Shown here: one piece after another, positions 24,262 to 34,131 of the stretch
Layout: the number at the start of each line of letters is the position of its first letter
Position numbering within the stretch: position 1 is the first letter of the stretch
DNA from: Erysipelotrichia bacterium
Lineage (GTDB): Bacteria; Bacillota_I; Bacilli_A; Erysipelotrichales; Erysipelotrichaceae
Reading direction: 5' to 3'
Length of the DNA stretch: 46,370 nucleotides
Assembly (NCBI GenBank): GCA_012799935.1
Contig: JAAZKG010000130.1
Location: 1-46,370, forward strand
Made by a program: the position numbers and the translations under genes
The notes under the pieces: model-generated
Databases searched by the model: none
The model's input: only the letters and a program-made list of their open reading frames with translations
Told to the model about the DNA's origin: nothing

Positions 24262-25013
24262 CCAAACCTTCCTGTAATATAATCTTCAGTACGTTTATCT
24301 TGTGGATTTGAGAACATTTTTTCAGTTTCTCCAAACTCTATTAAATCTCCCAAAAGGAAGAATGCTGTATAGTCAGAAATACGTACTGCTTGTTGCATAT
24401 TATGAGTTACTATAATTATAGTATATTTTTCTTTTAACTCCATAATTAAATCTTCAATTCTAGAAGTAGAAATAGGGTCAAGAGCTGATGTAGGCTCATC
24501 CATCAATAAAACTTTTGGTTCAACAGCAAGTGCACGAGCAATACAAAGACGCTGCTGTTGACCTCCTGATAGTCCTAAAGCACTCTTTCTAAGTCTATCT
24601 TTTACTTCATCCCAAATAGCTGCATCACGCAATGCTTTCTCGACAATTTCATCAAGTTTTGCTTTATTTGTAATGCCATGGGTTCTTGGCCCATAAGCAA
24701 CATTGTCATAAATACTCATTGGAAATGGATTAGGTTTTTGAAACACCATTCCAACTTCACGACGAAGTTCATTAACATCCACACTTTTATCATAAATATT
24801 TTGATCATCATAAAAAACTTCTCCAGTTATTTTTACAATCGGAATAAGATCGTTCATACGATTAAGTGTTTTCAAAAATGTAGATTTTCCACATCCTGAA
24901 GGCCCAATTAAAGCTGTGATGCTTTTTTCAGGAATATCAACAGATATATTTTTTAAAGCTTGATTATCACCATACCAAAGGCTTAAATCTTTAGTTTCAA
25001 TTATTTTACTCAT
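24258..25013 (-). CDS. pstB: Phosphate ABC transporter ATPase
   Basis: 251 residues with Walker [11 protein letters not shown]-loop [13 protein letters not shown], signature LSGGQQQR, Walker [14 protein letters not shown] and H-loop [10 protein letters not shown]. PstB family by the characteristic [11 protein letters not shown]. It energises PstCA. Four-base overlaps on both sides couple it to pstA and phoU. Confidence 0.95.
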   Translation of the reverse strand: MSKIIETKDLSLWYGDNQALKNISVDIPEKSITALIGPSGCGKSTFLKTLNRMNDLIPIVKITGEVFYDDQNIYDKSVDVNELRREVGMVFQKPNPFPMSIYDNVAYGPRTHGITNKAKLDEIVEKALRDAAIWDEVKDRLRKSALGLSGGQQQRLCIARALAVEPKVLLMDEPTSALDPISTSRIEDLIMELKEKYTIIIVTHNMQQAVRISDYTAFFLLGDLIEFGETEKMFSNPQDKRTEDYITGRFG

Positions 25014-25852
25014 ACATTTCTCCTTTTAGCAAAGTATTTGCCCACTAGTGTTGTAGACATATTTATTAATAAAGTTAATATCATCAAAATAGCAGCAATT
25101 GCAAAGGCAACGGCAAATTCGCCTTCCTCTTTTGCATAGACATAAAGGGCAACAGTTAAAGTTGCTCCAGGACTTCTTAATCCTTTAAAAAATCCATTAA
25201 TCGCATGAGCAAAACCTGCTGTAAATAATAAGGCTGCTGATTCACCAATTATTCTTCCAATTGAAAGAATACAACCAGTAATTACTCCATCAACACATCC
25301 TGGTAAAACTACTGTTCTAATCACACGCCATTTCCCTGCACCCAAGCCAAAGGCACCTTCACGATAACTCTGAGGTACAGTTTTAAGACTTTCTTGGGTT
25401 GTACGCATTACTGTTGGCAAATTCATTATAACAAGTGTTAAAGCACCTGCAAGTATACTAGTACCGAAATTATTAGAAAACAGTAACATTCCCACTAAAC
25501 CATAGATAATTGAAGGAATACCCGAAAGAGTTTCCGCAGCATACTCAATGATTTCAACTATTTTTTTGTTTTGAGCATATTCTGTTAAGTATATTGCTGC
25601 TCCTACACCAAGAGGTAAAACTACTAATAGTGTTGCAATTACTATATAAATTGTATTTAAAATATCCGGCAAAATACCAATTCTATTAGCTAAATAACTT
25701 GGCTTGGTTGAAAGAAGTTCCCAAGTTACATTTGGTATTCCTTTTATTAAAACATAGCCAAATAGGAATAAAACTAGAGCCGCTGTTAATCCAGTGCAAA
25801 GATACATTAATCCTTGCATTAAACCGATATATATTTTTCTTTTAGTACTCAT
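25010..25852 (-). CDS. pstA: Phosphate ABC transporter permease PstA
   Basis: 280 residues with six hydrophobic segments. The ABC EAA-loop is [20 protein letters not shown]. Permease motif [16 protein letters not shown] is shared with PstC. It forms the membrane channel with PstC for inward phosphate transport. Confidence 0.92.
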   Translation of the reverse strand: MSTKRKIYIGLMQGLMYLCTGLTAALVLFLFGYVLIKGIPNVTWELLSTKPSYLANRIGILPDILNTIYIVIATLLVVLPLGVGAAIYLTEYAQNKKIVEIIEYAAETLSGIPSIIYGLVGMLLFSNNFGTSILAGALTLVIMNLPTVMRTTQESLKTVPQSYREGAFGLGAGKWRVIRTVVLPGCVDGVITGCILSIGRIIGESAALLFTAGFAHAINGFFKGLRSPGATLTVALYVYAKEEGEFAVAFAIAAILMILTLLINMSTTLVGKYFAKRRNV

Positions 25853-25855
25853 ATT

Positions 25856-26728
25856 CTATTTCTCCTTATCTCGCTTCAAGAAGAAATTGAGCGCCGCATT
25901 AATTAACATAATAAACATATAAAGTACCAGTGCTATTGAAAAAAGGGCATTTCTTTGCAAGCTGCCTGGACTTGAATAAGCCATTTCACTTGCTACAGCT
26001 GTTGTGAGGAAACGAACACTTTGGAAAAGTGATGGCATATTTGCCACATTTCCCGCTACCATCATAACAGCCATTGCTTCACCAATGGCACGACCAACAC
26101 CCAAGACAACTGCAGCAGCGATACCACTTTTTGCAGACGGTACTGAGACTTTAAAAAATGTTTCAATAGGCGAGGCACCAAGAGCATAAGAAGCATCTTC
26201 ATATTCTATTGGGACAGCATCTAGTGAAGTGATAGATACTTTTATGATATTTGGAAGTATCATTATTGCTAAAACTATAATTGCTGCAAGCAAACTAGCG
26301 CCATCTGGAACCTTAAATATTTTACGAATTGCTGGAACTAAAACAAGCATCCCAACAAGACCATAAACGACCGAAGGTATTCCAGCTAACAAATTAACAG
26401 CTGATTCCATTACAGCTCTAACTTTGCTATTTGCGATTTTTGAAAGATAAACCGCTGTAAAAAAACCTATTGGAACCCCTATTATAATTGCTCCTGCAGT
26501 CCCATAGATACTTGTCAAGATAAATGGCAATATCCCAAATTTGGGATCAGCAGCTGTAGAAGCCCACTTTTTACCAAATAAGAAATTAACTAAACCAATT
26601 TCTTTAATTGCTGGAAGCCCTGAAATAATAAGATAAACCGTAATAATCACAACACAACCTACTGTTATTAAACCTAAAAGTAGAAATATGCCATGTACGA
26701 TATCTTCAAATATTTTATTTTTCTTCAT
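25856..26728 (-). CDS. pstC: Phosphate ABC transporter permease PstC
   Basis: 290 residues, six membrane segments, NLLAGIPSVVYGLVGMLVLV and the EAA loop SLDAVPIEYEDASYALGAS. The stop lies three bases before pstA. Upstream, a hairpin separates it from pstS. Confidence 0.92.
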   Translation of the reverse strand: MKKNKIFEDIVHGIFLLLGLITVGCVVIITVYLIISGLPAIKEIGLVNFLFGKKWASTAADPKFGILPFILTSIYGTAGAIIIGVPIGFFTAVYLSKIANSKVRAVMESAVNLLAGIPSVVYGLVGMLVLVPAIRKIFKVPDGASLLAAIIVLAIMILPNIIKVSITSLDAVPIEYEDASYALGASPIETFFKVSVPSAKSGIAAAVVLGVGRAIGEAMAVMMVAGNVANMPSLFQSVRFLTTAVASEMAYSSPGSLQRNALFSIALVLYMFIMLINAALNFFLKRDKEK

Positions 26729-26758
26729 AATCCACCCTCAATATAATAATACAATAAA

Positions 26759-26780
26759 CGACGATACAAAAGTACCGTCG
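26759..26780 (-). terminator. Attenuator hairpin between pstS and pstC
   Basis: On the minus strand CGACGGTAC pairs with GTATCGTCG (one G-U) around TTTT, followed by T-rich TTTATTG. A partial terminator here would give more pstS than permease transcript, as is common in binding-protein operons. Confidence 0.65.
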
Positions 26781-26829
26781 CCTGAAAAAATTTTAGTTAT
26801 TAAGTGTTTTTACACCTTTATTAATTTTC

Positions 26830-27645
26830 TTAGTTAGCAGGAACTACACCTGTACCACTGATAATATCGCGAACCTTTTCAGAAGTCATGTAATCGAAGA
26901 ACTTCTGAGCGCTTTCTGAAAGTTTTACATCTTTTTTAGTTACTAGAACAAACGGACGTTGTACTACATAACTACCATTTTTAATGTTTTCTTCAGATGC
27001 TTTTACACCACCTACTGTAAGAGCTTTTACACTTTCCTTAACAGAAGCAAGTGAAGCATATCCAATAGCAGCTGAGTTGCTTCCAACAGTAGTGATAACA
27101 TCACCAGTAGAAGTTAATTCTTGACGATATAAACATTTGTCTTTTGTCTTAGTAATATCTTCAAAACCATCTCTAGTTCCACTACCTGCTTCACGACCGA
27201 TTACTACGATTTCTGCATCATCTCCACCGACTTCCTTCCAGTTAGTGATTTCACCAGTGTAAATTTTTGCAATTGTTTCTAAATCTAAATCATTAATAGG
27301 ATTTTCTGGATTTACAATAATCGCAATACCATCATAAGCTAAGACTGTTCCAACAAGTCCTTTATCTTTTTCTTCTTGTTTTAAACCACGGCTAGCAAGA
27401 CCGATGTCACATCTTCCTTCTAAAACCGCTGCAATGCCGGCACCTGAACCAGTAGCATTGTAAGTTACAGTTATACCTGTTTCTAATTCAAAAGCTTCAC
27501 CTAAAGCACCAATTACTTTACTCATAGATGTTGAACCATCTGTTGCAACTGTGCCTTTTTCTTCTTCTCCGTTTGGCTTATTACATCCAGCTAAAACTGA
27601 TAGAAGTAGAAGCATTACTGTCAATAATCTAATAATTTTTTTCAT
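26830..27645 (-). CDS. pstS: Phosphate-binding lipoprotein
   Basis: 271 residues. Lipoprotein signal peptide MKKIIRLLTVMLLLLSVLAG with lipobox LAGC, so it is anchored to the outer face of the membrane. The binding-site motif regions DGSTSMSKVIGALGEAF, YNATGSGAGI and GREAGSGTRDGFED are those of PstS proteins that capture phosphate. First gene of the pst-pho operon, with a Pho box promoter upstream. Confidence 0.93.
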   Translation of the reverse strand: MKKIIRLLTVMLLLLSVLAGCNKPNGEEEKGTVATDGSTSMSKVIGALGEAFELETGITVTYNATGSGAGIAAVLEGRCDIGLASRGLKQEEKDKGLVGTVLAYDGIAIIVNPENPINDLDLETIAKIYTGEITNWKEVGGDDAEIVVIGREAGSGTRDGFEDITKTKDKCLYRQELTSTGDVITTVGSNSAAIGYASLASVKESVKALTVGGVKASEENIKNGSYVVQRPFVLVTKKDVKLSESAQKFFDYMTSEKVRDIISGTGVVPAN

Positions 27646-27707
27646 TTTAGTCTCCTTTTGTTTCTTTTTCCCTTTTTATAGAGTAACGTAGTTTTCACTA
27701 CAACTCG

Positions 27708-27770
27708 ATTATACTTTGACACAGTAAAATCTATATATGCGCCAATGTAAAATCCATGTAAAATACTTTT
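27708..27770 (-). promoter_or_regulatory. pst operon promoter with Pho box
   Basis: On the minus strand two TTTTACA repeats (27757-27763 and 27746-27752) are exactly 11 bp apart, and a related TTTTAC lies closer to the start. A -10 TATAAT at 27708-27713 has no good -35. Repeats of TTnACA at 11-bp spacing are the known PhoP-binding layout in Bacillus, and a weak -35 fits an activated promoter. Confidence 0.7.
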
Positions 27771-28017
27771 ACAAGAAAATTACAAATAATATACTTAATG
27801 TTAATCAGTATAAAAATTTGATTTTTGCTTTATTGATTAATTTTATCAATTAAAAAAAGCAACATCAATGTTACTTTTTTCACAATTGTTGCTTTAATTC
27901 TAGATTTTAAAAGTTAGATTATAACCAAGCATTGTAGTTATTGTATGTGAACAATATCCCTTTTTGCTTAGTCATTAATTATTCCTTTAGTTTTTTCAAT
28001 CGTGATTGTTTTTCAAT
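27771..28017. other. Intergenic region upstream of pstS promoter
   Basis: Besides the terminator at 27853-27882, this AT-rich stretch holds a small inverted repeat CAATCGTGATTG near 27998 followed by TTTTT on the plus strand. I see no gene. Confidence 0.4.
27853..27882. terminator. Terminator after the isomerase-like gene
   Basis: GTAACAT and ATGTTGC pair on the minus strand, flanked by A6 and T7. The flanks make it usable from both directions. Confidence 0.65.
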
Positions 28018-29214
28018 TTATATCCATTTGAAAAACTCATCTACGATTTCTACATAATCACCAGCACAGATCAAATGATGGTTTCCAATTGTTTCTGTAA
28101 AGAAGTACTCAATTGTTTCATCATCAATTAAAATTTTTATTTGACTTCGACACAAATCGTTTTTTGTTAAGTTTTCTGTTAGTTTTGCTGATGAAACAAA
28201 GTAATTATCTAATAATCCAGTACATTTAAACAAGGTAACATCCCCTATTGGTATTTTCCCCCTTAAGGCTACTCCAAGTCCTGATTCATAATGTGTCATT
28301 AATGAAAACTCATTGACCATGCTAACTGGTAAAGTACAGTGTGCAAGTACCATTTCGTTTGTTTCAGGATTGATTACTGAAGGATTAGCTTGAAATATTG
28401 GTTTTTCTGTCAATTCACCTAACACTGCCATTGAAACAAGAGAAGGCACATCTCCTTCACAAGAAGCATAAATACCTTCAGAATTCAATATTGCCAAAGC
28501 AACACAACCTGTTGATTTAATTGGCTCAAGCAAATCAAAACAGCGTACAGTTAAACCATCCAGTTGATACTTATCGCAAAGACGTTTCAATGCTCCATAA
28601 ATACACAAGGATAATTCTATTTCTTCAAGATCAAATTCTTTTGTTTTGATAAGTTTGGTGTATTCATTTTCTTGATATTCTTTCTTTTCAATTTCCTTAA
28701 AAAATTCTTCCATTTCAATATCAATTATTTCAATACCATTTAACTCTTTGCTTTCTTTAGCATCAACATCTGAAGAAATCAACCAGTCACTTGGTTTTCC
28801 TACTCTAGCTATTTTAAAGTTGTTAATTTTCTTTTTTACTTCAAATACTTTAGCTAAATCAGAAAGTCTTTTTGCTACTTTTTCTTCTGATCCATGGATA
28901 ATCTCTCCTTCGATATCATTTTGATTTAAATAAGATAATATTTCCATAGAAGCAGCTAAAGAATTGTTGTTAGGAGTTGCTAAAAGAAAAATTGGTCTAG
29001 GAAGTTTATCTAAAACTTCAAGAAATCTTCCTTCTGTTCCTCCTCCACCAATGAAAGTAAAAACGAAATCATACTGGTTTAACTCTTCTAAACTGGCTAT
29101 TTCAATTTCTTTTTCAATTAAAGCAGAAAGTCTTTTAATCATGCTATAGTTTGCTTCATCAATAAGTCTTCCTGCCGTATTACTTGATACAATGTAATAT
29201 ACACCTATTTTCAT
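28018..29214 (-). CDS. L-fucose/L-arabinose isomerase-like protein
   Basis: 398 residues. The C-terminal half (TVRCFDLLEPIKSTGCVALA to EGDVPSLVSMAVLGEL) and later NPETNEMVLAHCTLPVSMV resemble the FucI/AraA-type sugar isomerase C-terminal region (COG2407-like). The N-terminal part, with FTFIGGGGTEGRFLEVLDKL, resembles its Rossmann-like half. It may isomerise an unidentified aldose/ketose pair. It stands alone with its own terminator, so the substrate cannot be read from neighbours. Confidence 0.65.
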   Translation of the reverse strand: MKIGVYYIVSSNTAGRLIDEANYSMIKRLSALIEKEIEIASLEELNQYDFVFTFIGGGGTEGRFLEVLDKLPRPIFLLATPNNNSLAASMEILSYLNQNDIEGEIIHGSEEKVAKRLSDLAKVFEVKKKINNFKIARVGKPSDWLISSDVDAKESKELNGIEIIDIEMEEFFKEIEKKEYQENEYTKLIKTKEFDLEEIELSLCIYGALKRLCDKYQLDGLTVRCFDLLEPIKSTGCVALAILNSEGIYASCEGDVPSLVSMAVLGELTEKPIFQANPSVINPETNEMVLAHCTLPVSMVNEFSLMTHYESGLGVALRGKIPIGDVTLFKCTGLLDNYFVSSAKLTENLTKNDLCRSQIKILIDDETIEYFFTETIGNHHLICAGDYVEIVDEFFKWI

Positions 29215-29249
29215 CTATTATTTCTCCTTTTTCTATTATTTAATTAAAA

Positions 29250-29978
29250 TTAAATATCAATAATATTATACAACTTATTGTTTATCTTCTCATAAATTTC
29301 TTTGGCAATTGCTTTTATTCCTTCATTATTAGGGTGAACATTGTCTTTAATAAACCAAATGCGATTATCGAAAGTCAATTTATTTATATCAATCAATTCA
29401 TACTCTTTTTCACTGGCTACTTCTTTTATCACTTCAACGATTTCTTCTATTATTTTTGGTTGAATCCCATAGTTTGTCATTCCACTAATTCGTTTCCCAC
29501 GAAAAAAAGCTCTTGAAACTGTGCATAAATAAACTTTTATTGTTTTTTCTTTTATATATGTATCTAATAAAGTTAAATATTCTTCTTTAAACTGTTCTTT
29601 ACCAGCCCAATTAAAAGGTTTTGAATCATTTGACCCTAACATAAATATTAAAATATCAGGGTCATATTCTAATGATTTTAAATATTGGTTTGTTTTCATA
29701 TAAGGAAAATCAGTAAATTTTCCTATACAACTTCCGCTAAATCCAAAATTTGCGACATGATACTTATCTCCCAGCATATCTTGTAATAGTTTGGGGTAAT
29801 TGTTTTCTGACCAGTTTTTAACACCAAAACCATAAGTAATACTATCACCAACACAAGCAATTTTAATTTGGTTTTCTTTAACTTCCTGAATTTTTCTTAT
29901 TTTCAAATATCCATTTTGATATAAGAAGTATAAAACAATAATCACTACTAATACAATTAAAATACATGCATATTCCAT
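29250..29978 (-). CDS. Membrane-anchored SGNH/GDSL hydrolase, copy 1
   Basis: 242 residues. N-terminal membrane anchor (MEYACILIVLVVIIVLYFLY), then SGNH blocks: I GDSITYGFG (nucleophile Ser), II NFGFSGSCIG, III MLGSNDSKPFNW, V DNVHPN (catalytic Asp-His). The catalytic domain should face outside the cell. Substrates of such enzymes are often acetylated glycans or lipids. The next gene is a close paralogue, an evident tandem duplication. Confidence 0.85.
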   Translation of the reverse strand: MEYACILIVLVVIIVLYFLYQNGYLKIRKIQEVKENQIKIACVGDSITYGFGVKNWSENNYPKLLQDMLGDKYHVANFGFSGSCIGKFTDFPYMKTNQYLKSLEYDPDILIFMLGSNDSKPFNWAGKEQFKEEYLTLLDTYIKEKTIKVYLCTVSRAFFRGKRISGMTNYGIQPKIIEEIVEVIKEVASEKEYELIDINKLTFDNRIWFIKDNVHPNNEGIKAIAKEIYEKINNKLYNIIDI

Positions 29979-30114
29979 CTCTAATCTATCCCTTTAAATA
30001 AACTTATTTTATATTTCTAATCAATACTTGTTATTTACATTATACAACTTATGGAAATTTATTTAAGTAAAAATAATTTTACATCACTTAAATGTTTTTA
30101 TTAAAAAAGCGAAA

Positions 30115-30825
30115 TCATTCGCTTGTTTTGATATGATGATAAACTTCTTTGGCAATCGCTAATGCCCCATCTTTATTAGGATGAACATTATCATCGGTGA
30201 ACCATTGGTAATTGTGTTTAGTTAGTTCATTAATATCTATTAAATCGTAGCTATTTTCATAAGCTATCTCTTTTATAATTCCTACAATTTTATCTACCAT
30301 ATCTGGTTGGATTTTATAGTTTGTAAAAATTGAATTGTCTTCTTTGAAAAAAGCTTTTGCAATCGTACATAAGTATATTTTTAAATTTTCTTCTTTTTTA
30401 TACGAATTTAATAACATTAAATATTCTTCTTTAAACTGTTCCTTACTAGTCCAGTTTTGATATTTTGAATCATTTGATCCTAACATAAAAATTAATATAT
30501 CTGGATTATATTCCAATGAATTAAAATATACTTTTGTTCTTTTATATGGTAAATCTGCAAACGTTCCAACGCAACTACCACTAACACCAAAGTTAGCGAC
30601 AATATAATCTTTCCCTAATAATTTTTGTAATTGTTTAGGATAATTGTTCTTTGGCCAATTTCCAATACCGAAACCATAAGTAATACTATCGCCCACACAA
30701 GCCACTTTAATCTGTTTTTCTTTAATTTTAGGTTTTTTTCTTAATCCTGAATATCCATTAAAATATAGTAAAAGTCCAATACTTATTATTATTATCATTT
30801 CAGCAATAAAAATATTGAAACTCAT
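30115..30825 (-). CDS. Membrane-anchored SGNH/GDSL hydrolase, copy 2
   Basis: 236 residues, same plan as its neighbour: N-terminal anchor (FIAEMIIIISIGLLLYFNG), GDSITYGFGIGNWPKNNYPK, NFGVSGSCVG, MLGSNDSKYQNW and DNVHPNKDG. All catalytic residues are present in both copies. The ATG follows AGAGAGGTAAAAAA. It sits 17 bases behind gpsA. Confidence 0.85.
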   Translation of the reverse strand: MSFNIFIAEMIIIISIGLLLYFNGYSGLRKKPKIKEKQIKVACVGDSITYGFGIGNWPKNNYPKQLQKLLGKDYIVANFGVSGSCVGTFADLPYKRTKVYFNSLEYNPDILIFMLGSNDSKYQNWTSKEQFKEEYLMLLNSYKKEENLKIYLCTIAKAFFKEDNSIFTNYKIQPDMVDKIVGIIKEIAYENSYDLIDINELTKHNYQWFTDDNVHPNKDGALAIAKEVYHHIKTSE

Positions 30826-30842
30826 TTTTTTACCTCTCTTTT

Positions 30843-31820
30843 TTAAATAAATTCATCCTTTAAACTTCTTTGAAATAATTTATCCAATTCTCTTTTTGGA
30901 TCTTTACCTTCGTATAAAATACGATAAACCGCTTCCGTTATTGGTAAAACTACATAATATTTTTCTCCAAGTTTTCTTAAAGCTTTTACTGTGTAATAAC
31001 CTTCAGCTAGCTTTTCATAAGGTTCATTTTTAATAAAGTTTCTGCCAAAGGTTAAATTTTGACTATGATTAGAGAATAATGTTGCTTCATAATCACCTAA
31101 ATGACACAAACCATATACTGTGCTTGGTTTTCCTCCCATAGCAGTGATAAGTCTTGATATTTCCATTGTTCCTCTAGCCATCAACGCTCCTTTTAATGAC
31201 GATAAATCAAATCCATCTAGCATACCAGCAGCTATACCAATAACATTTTTTGCTGCTGCTCCTATTTCATTTCCAATTAAATCTGTACCATAATAAAACC
31301 TGATTAAATTGCTAGAAATATCTTCAATAACTTCATTTTTTACATTATCATCTTTACTGTCGATAACCATGCAGTTAGGAACACCACGATAAAACTCTTG
31401 AACATGTCCTGGCCCTAACCATACGGCTATTTTATTACTTTCATCAAGACACTCTTCTGCTATTTCTGATAGTCTTCTACCAGTTTCAATTTCAATTCCC
31501 TTCATACATAAAATAAATGTTTTATCCTTTATCCCTAACATATTTACTTCACTAAGAACTTCGCTTAAACTTTGAGAATTTACTGAAACCACCACATAAT
31601 CAGCTTGTTTAATATCTTCAAGATTGCTAGTTAAAATAATCGATTCAGAAAGAGTTATATAATCGTTCTGCCTTGTTTCCATAAATCGTTTCATATTCTT
31701 AGAATTTTCTCTACCATACAATGTAACCTTATGACCAATATTATCCAAATACCAACCAATAAAGCTTCCCCATCTTCCGCATCCTAAAACAAAAATATTT
31801 TTACTTCTTTTATTTTCCAT
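30843..31820 (-). CDS. gpsA: NAD(P)-dependent glycerol-3-phosphate dehydrogenase
   Basis: 325 residues. N-terminal dinucleotide fold GCGRWGSFIGWYLDNIGHKV, a variant of the usual GAGSWGTA motif; catalytic Lys in IGAAAKNVIGIAAGMLDGF; C-terminal LCHLGDYEATLFS and GRNF. It makes sn-glycerol-3-phosphate from DHAP for phospholipid synthesis. The Cys/Arg variation in the glycine motif suggests a divergent branch of the family. Confidence 0.85.
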   Translation of the reverse strand: MENKRSKNIFVLGCGRWGSFIGWYLDNIGHKVTLYGRENSKNMKRFMETRQNDYITLSESIILTSNLEDIKQADYVVVSVNSQSLSEVLSEVNMLGIKDKTFILCMKGIEIETGRRLSEIAEECLDESNKIAVWLGPGHVQEFYRGVPNCMVIDSKDDNVKNEVIEDISSNLIRFYYGTDLIGNEIGAAAKNVIGIAAGMLDGFDLSSLKGALMARGTMEISRLITAMGGKPSTVYGLCHLGDYEATLFSNHSQNLTFGRNFIKNEPYEKLAEGYYTVKALRKLGEKYYVVLPITEAVYRILYEGKDPKRELDKLFQRSLKDEFI

Positions 31821-31909
31821 ATTCTTTATATTTCAACCTCGCTTTTTACTTTAAATTGATGCATTTATCACAATATTTATACTAATTAATATTAACACAA
31901 CTAATTAAT

Positions 31910-31931
31910 AAGCAATAGAAAACTATTGCTT
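31910..31931 (-). terminator. Hairpin after rnr
   Basis: AAGCAATAG pairs with CTATTGCTT around TTTT just after the rnr stop. The tail TATTAATTAG is only moderately T-rich, so it may be a weak terminator or transcript-stabilising end. Confidence 0.5.
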
Positions 31932-33964
31932 CATGCTACTTCAAAACCAATTTGACCTTTTGAAACATTAACATCTGTTACTTTAACCTTCACCCTATTT
32001 CCAATTGAGTATGTTTCTCTATATCCTATCAAACTCATGCTCTTTTCTTCATATTCATAGTATCCATTTAATGATCTAATAGGCACTAATCCTTCAACTG
32101 TGTTATCAAGCTGAACAAAAAAACCAAATTCTAATACTGACACTATTGTAGCTTCAAAAATATCACCAATAAAACTTTCCATGTATTCTGCAATCTTGTA
32201 ATCATTAATTTCTCTTTCAACCGCAATGGCATCTCTTTCTTTAATAGACATTTGCAAAGCTTGTTTTTCTATTTTAGAAAAATCTTTATCTTTATTTCCC
32301 TGAAAATTTTCAAATAGATATTTTCTTAACATTCTATGAACAACCAAATCGGAATATCTTCTTATTGGGGCAGTAAAATGGCAATACTGATCCAAAGACA
32401 AACCAAAGTGCCCTAAACACTCATTACTATATTTAGCCTTTTGCATCGTTCTTAACGTAATATTACTAACTGCTAGATAAACACTTTCTTCTTCAATGCT
32501 GCTAAGCAATCTTTGAATAACTGCAGGAGTTATACTTTCAATATCTACAGCGATATTAAAGTTGTCGCAAATGTTTTTTAATTTTAATAAATCTTCATAT
32601 TCTGGGTCTAAATGAATACGGTACATTGAAGGAATAATATTATCATCCATATAATTAGCCACACAGATATTGGCTGCAATCATAAACTGCTCAATTATTT
32701 GTTCTGCTTGTCCTAATTCTCTTAAAGAAACATTAATGGCTTTACCTTTTTTATTTAATTCAATAATTGGTTCCATACTTAAAAATTCAATACTTCCTCT
32801 TTTTTTGGCCTGTTTTTCAAGCAGTTTTGCACAATCATCCATATTTGCAATCATTTTCTGCAAGCTGGCATACTCTTCAATTGCAGTTTCATTGCCATCC
32901 AAGCATTCATTAACTTTTTTATAGGTACATCTTCTATCAGAAAAGATAACACTTGGATATATTAAATATGATTTGCATATTCCCTGTTTATCTATTTCCA
33001 TTTGACAAGTTATAGTATTTCTTTCTACATTTTCATTTAATGAACAAATACCATTACTCAACTTTAGTGGTAACATTGGTACCACTCGATCACAGACATA
33101 AATACTAGTACATCTAGCATATGCTTCTTTATCAATGGCGCTACCCTCTTTTACATAATGGGAGACATCAGCAATATGAACAAAAAGACTATAGCCATCT
33201 TCATTTTTAATAATACTTACCGCATCATCAAAATCTTTGGCATCATCACCATCAATTGTTACCGTTTGAAGAAATCTTAAGTCTTTTCTTGATTTGATTT
33301 CTCTGGCAGTTACTTTGGCAGGTAGATTGTTTATTTCTTCTTCAATCCTTTTATTGAAATCCATCCTGACATTATTTTTAATTAACAACGAAGTAATATC
33401 GACACCTTTATCTTTGTTGTTGCCAATTACCTTTTCAATTTCTACCACCATTGGATTATCATATTTCAATACTTTTACAACAACTCGATCATTAACATTT
33501 ATTTTAAACTGTTTGATATTAGCAATTTCAAAATCACGATAAAAATCCAAATCACTATGAAAAACCAATCGACCATTTAATTTGATAAAATAACCTGTAA
33601 TCCTATAGATATTATGAGCAAAGATATGTTTTATTTTCCATATGCCTTTTTCTTTAACAGCTAAAACTTCATCTTCCACAAAAACGTTTTTAGCATATTT
33701 CTTTTCCACATAGACTTTCTTCTCTGGACTGCTCACTGAAAATTCATATCTAGAAATATCTTTAACCTTACCTACTACATCTTCATCTTTAACTAAATAA
33801 TAGTATGAATGGTTATTAACCAGTCTTCTTTCATCTACTAGAGAATTTAAATTTTTCATTAACTCTACTATTTTAGAAGAACTATCTACGACAATTTCTT
33901 TACTTAACTCTTCTAATGTCCATTTATTTTTCTTATTAAACAATTTTAATAACTTATCTCTCAT
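31931..33964 (-). CDS. rnr: Ribonuclease R
   Basis: 677 residues. N-terminal winged-helix (KNKWTLEELSKEIVVDSSSK), cold-shock OB domains, the RNB catalytic domain with DDAKDFDDAVSI (metal-binding Asp), HIADVSHYVKEGS and RRYSDLVVHRML, and a C-terminal S1 domain (IFEATIVSVLEFGFFVQLDN). A 3'-5' exonuclease for structured RNA that also degrades tmRNA-tagged messages. Normally it is downstream of secG; here it is divergent from secG-smpB. Confidence 0.95.
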   Translation of the reverse strand: MRDKLLKLFNKKNKWTLEELSKEIVVDSSSKIVELMKNLNSLVDERRLVNNHSYYYLVKDEDVVGKVKDISRYEFSVSSPEKKVYVEKKYAKNVFVEDEVLAVKEKGIWKIKHIFAHNIYRITGYFIKLNGRLVFHSDLDFYRDFEIANIKQFKINVNDRVVVKVLKYDNPMVVEIEKVIGNNKDKGVDITSLLIKNNVRMDFNKRIEEEINNLPAKVTAREIKSRKDLRFLQTVTIDGDDAKDFDDAVSIIKNEDGYSLFVHIADVSHYVKEGSAIDKEAYARCTSIYVCDRVVPMLPLKLSNGICSLNENVERNTITCQMEIDKQGICKSYLIYPSVIFSDRRCTYKKVNECLDGNETAIEEYASLQKMIANMDDCAKLLEKQAKKRGSIEFLSMEPIIELNKKGKAINVSLRELGQAEQIIEQFMIAANICVANYMDDNIIPSMYRIHLDPEYEDLLKLKNICDNFNIAVDIESITPAVIQRLLSSIEEESVYLAVSNITLRTMQKAKYSNECLGHFGLSLDQYCHFTAPIRRYSDLVVHRMLRKYLFENFQGNKDKDFSKIEKQALQMSIKERDAIAVEREINDYKIAEYMESFIGDIFEATIVSVLEFGFFVQLDNTVEGLVPIRSLNGYYEYEEKSMSLIGYRETYSIGNRVKVKVTDVNVSKGQIGFEVA

Positions 33965-34068
33965 TTATAACACATCCTTAATTCGCGCCTATATAATTAT
34001 ACAACTTTAATCTACTATTTCTATTATTTATATTTTATTTATTTTATTATATATTATTTATATTTTAA

Positions 34069-34097
34069 TTGAATTAGCATTGATGATTTGTTATAAT
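34069..34097 (+). promoter_or_regulatory. secG promoter
   Basis: TTGAAT (34069-34074), 17 bp, TATAAT (34092-34097), followed by AAAGGAG and the ATG at 34132. The preceding 60 bp are almost pure A/T and could act as an upstream element. Confidence 0.75.
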
Positions 34098-34131
34098 GTA
34101 AAAGCATTTATATCGAAAGGAGCCGCGTATT

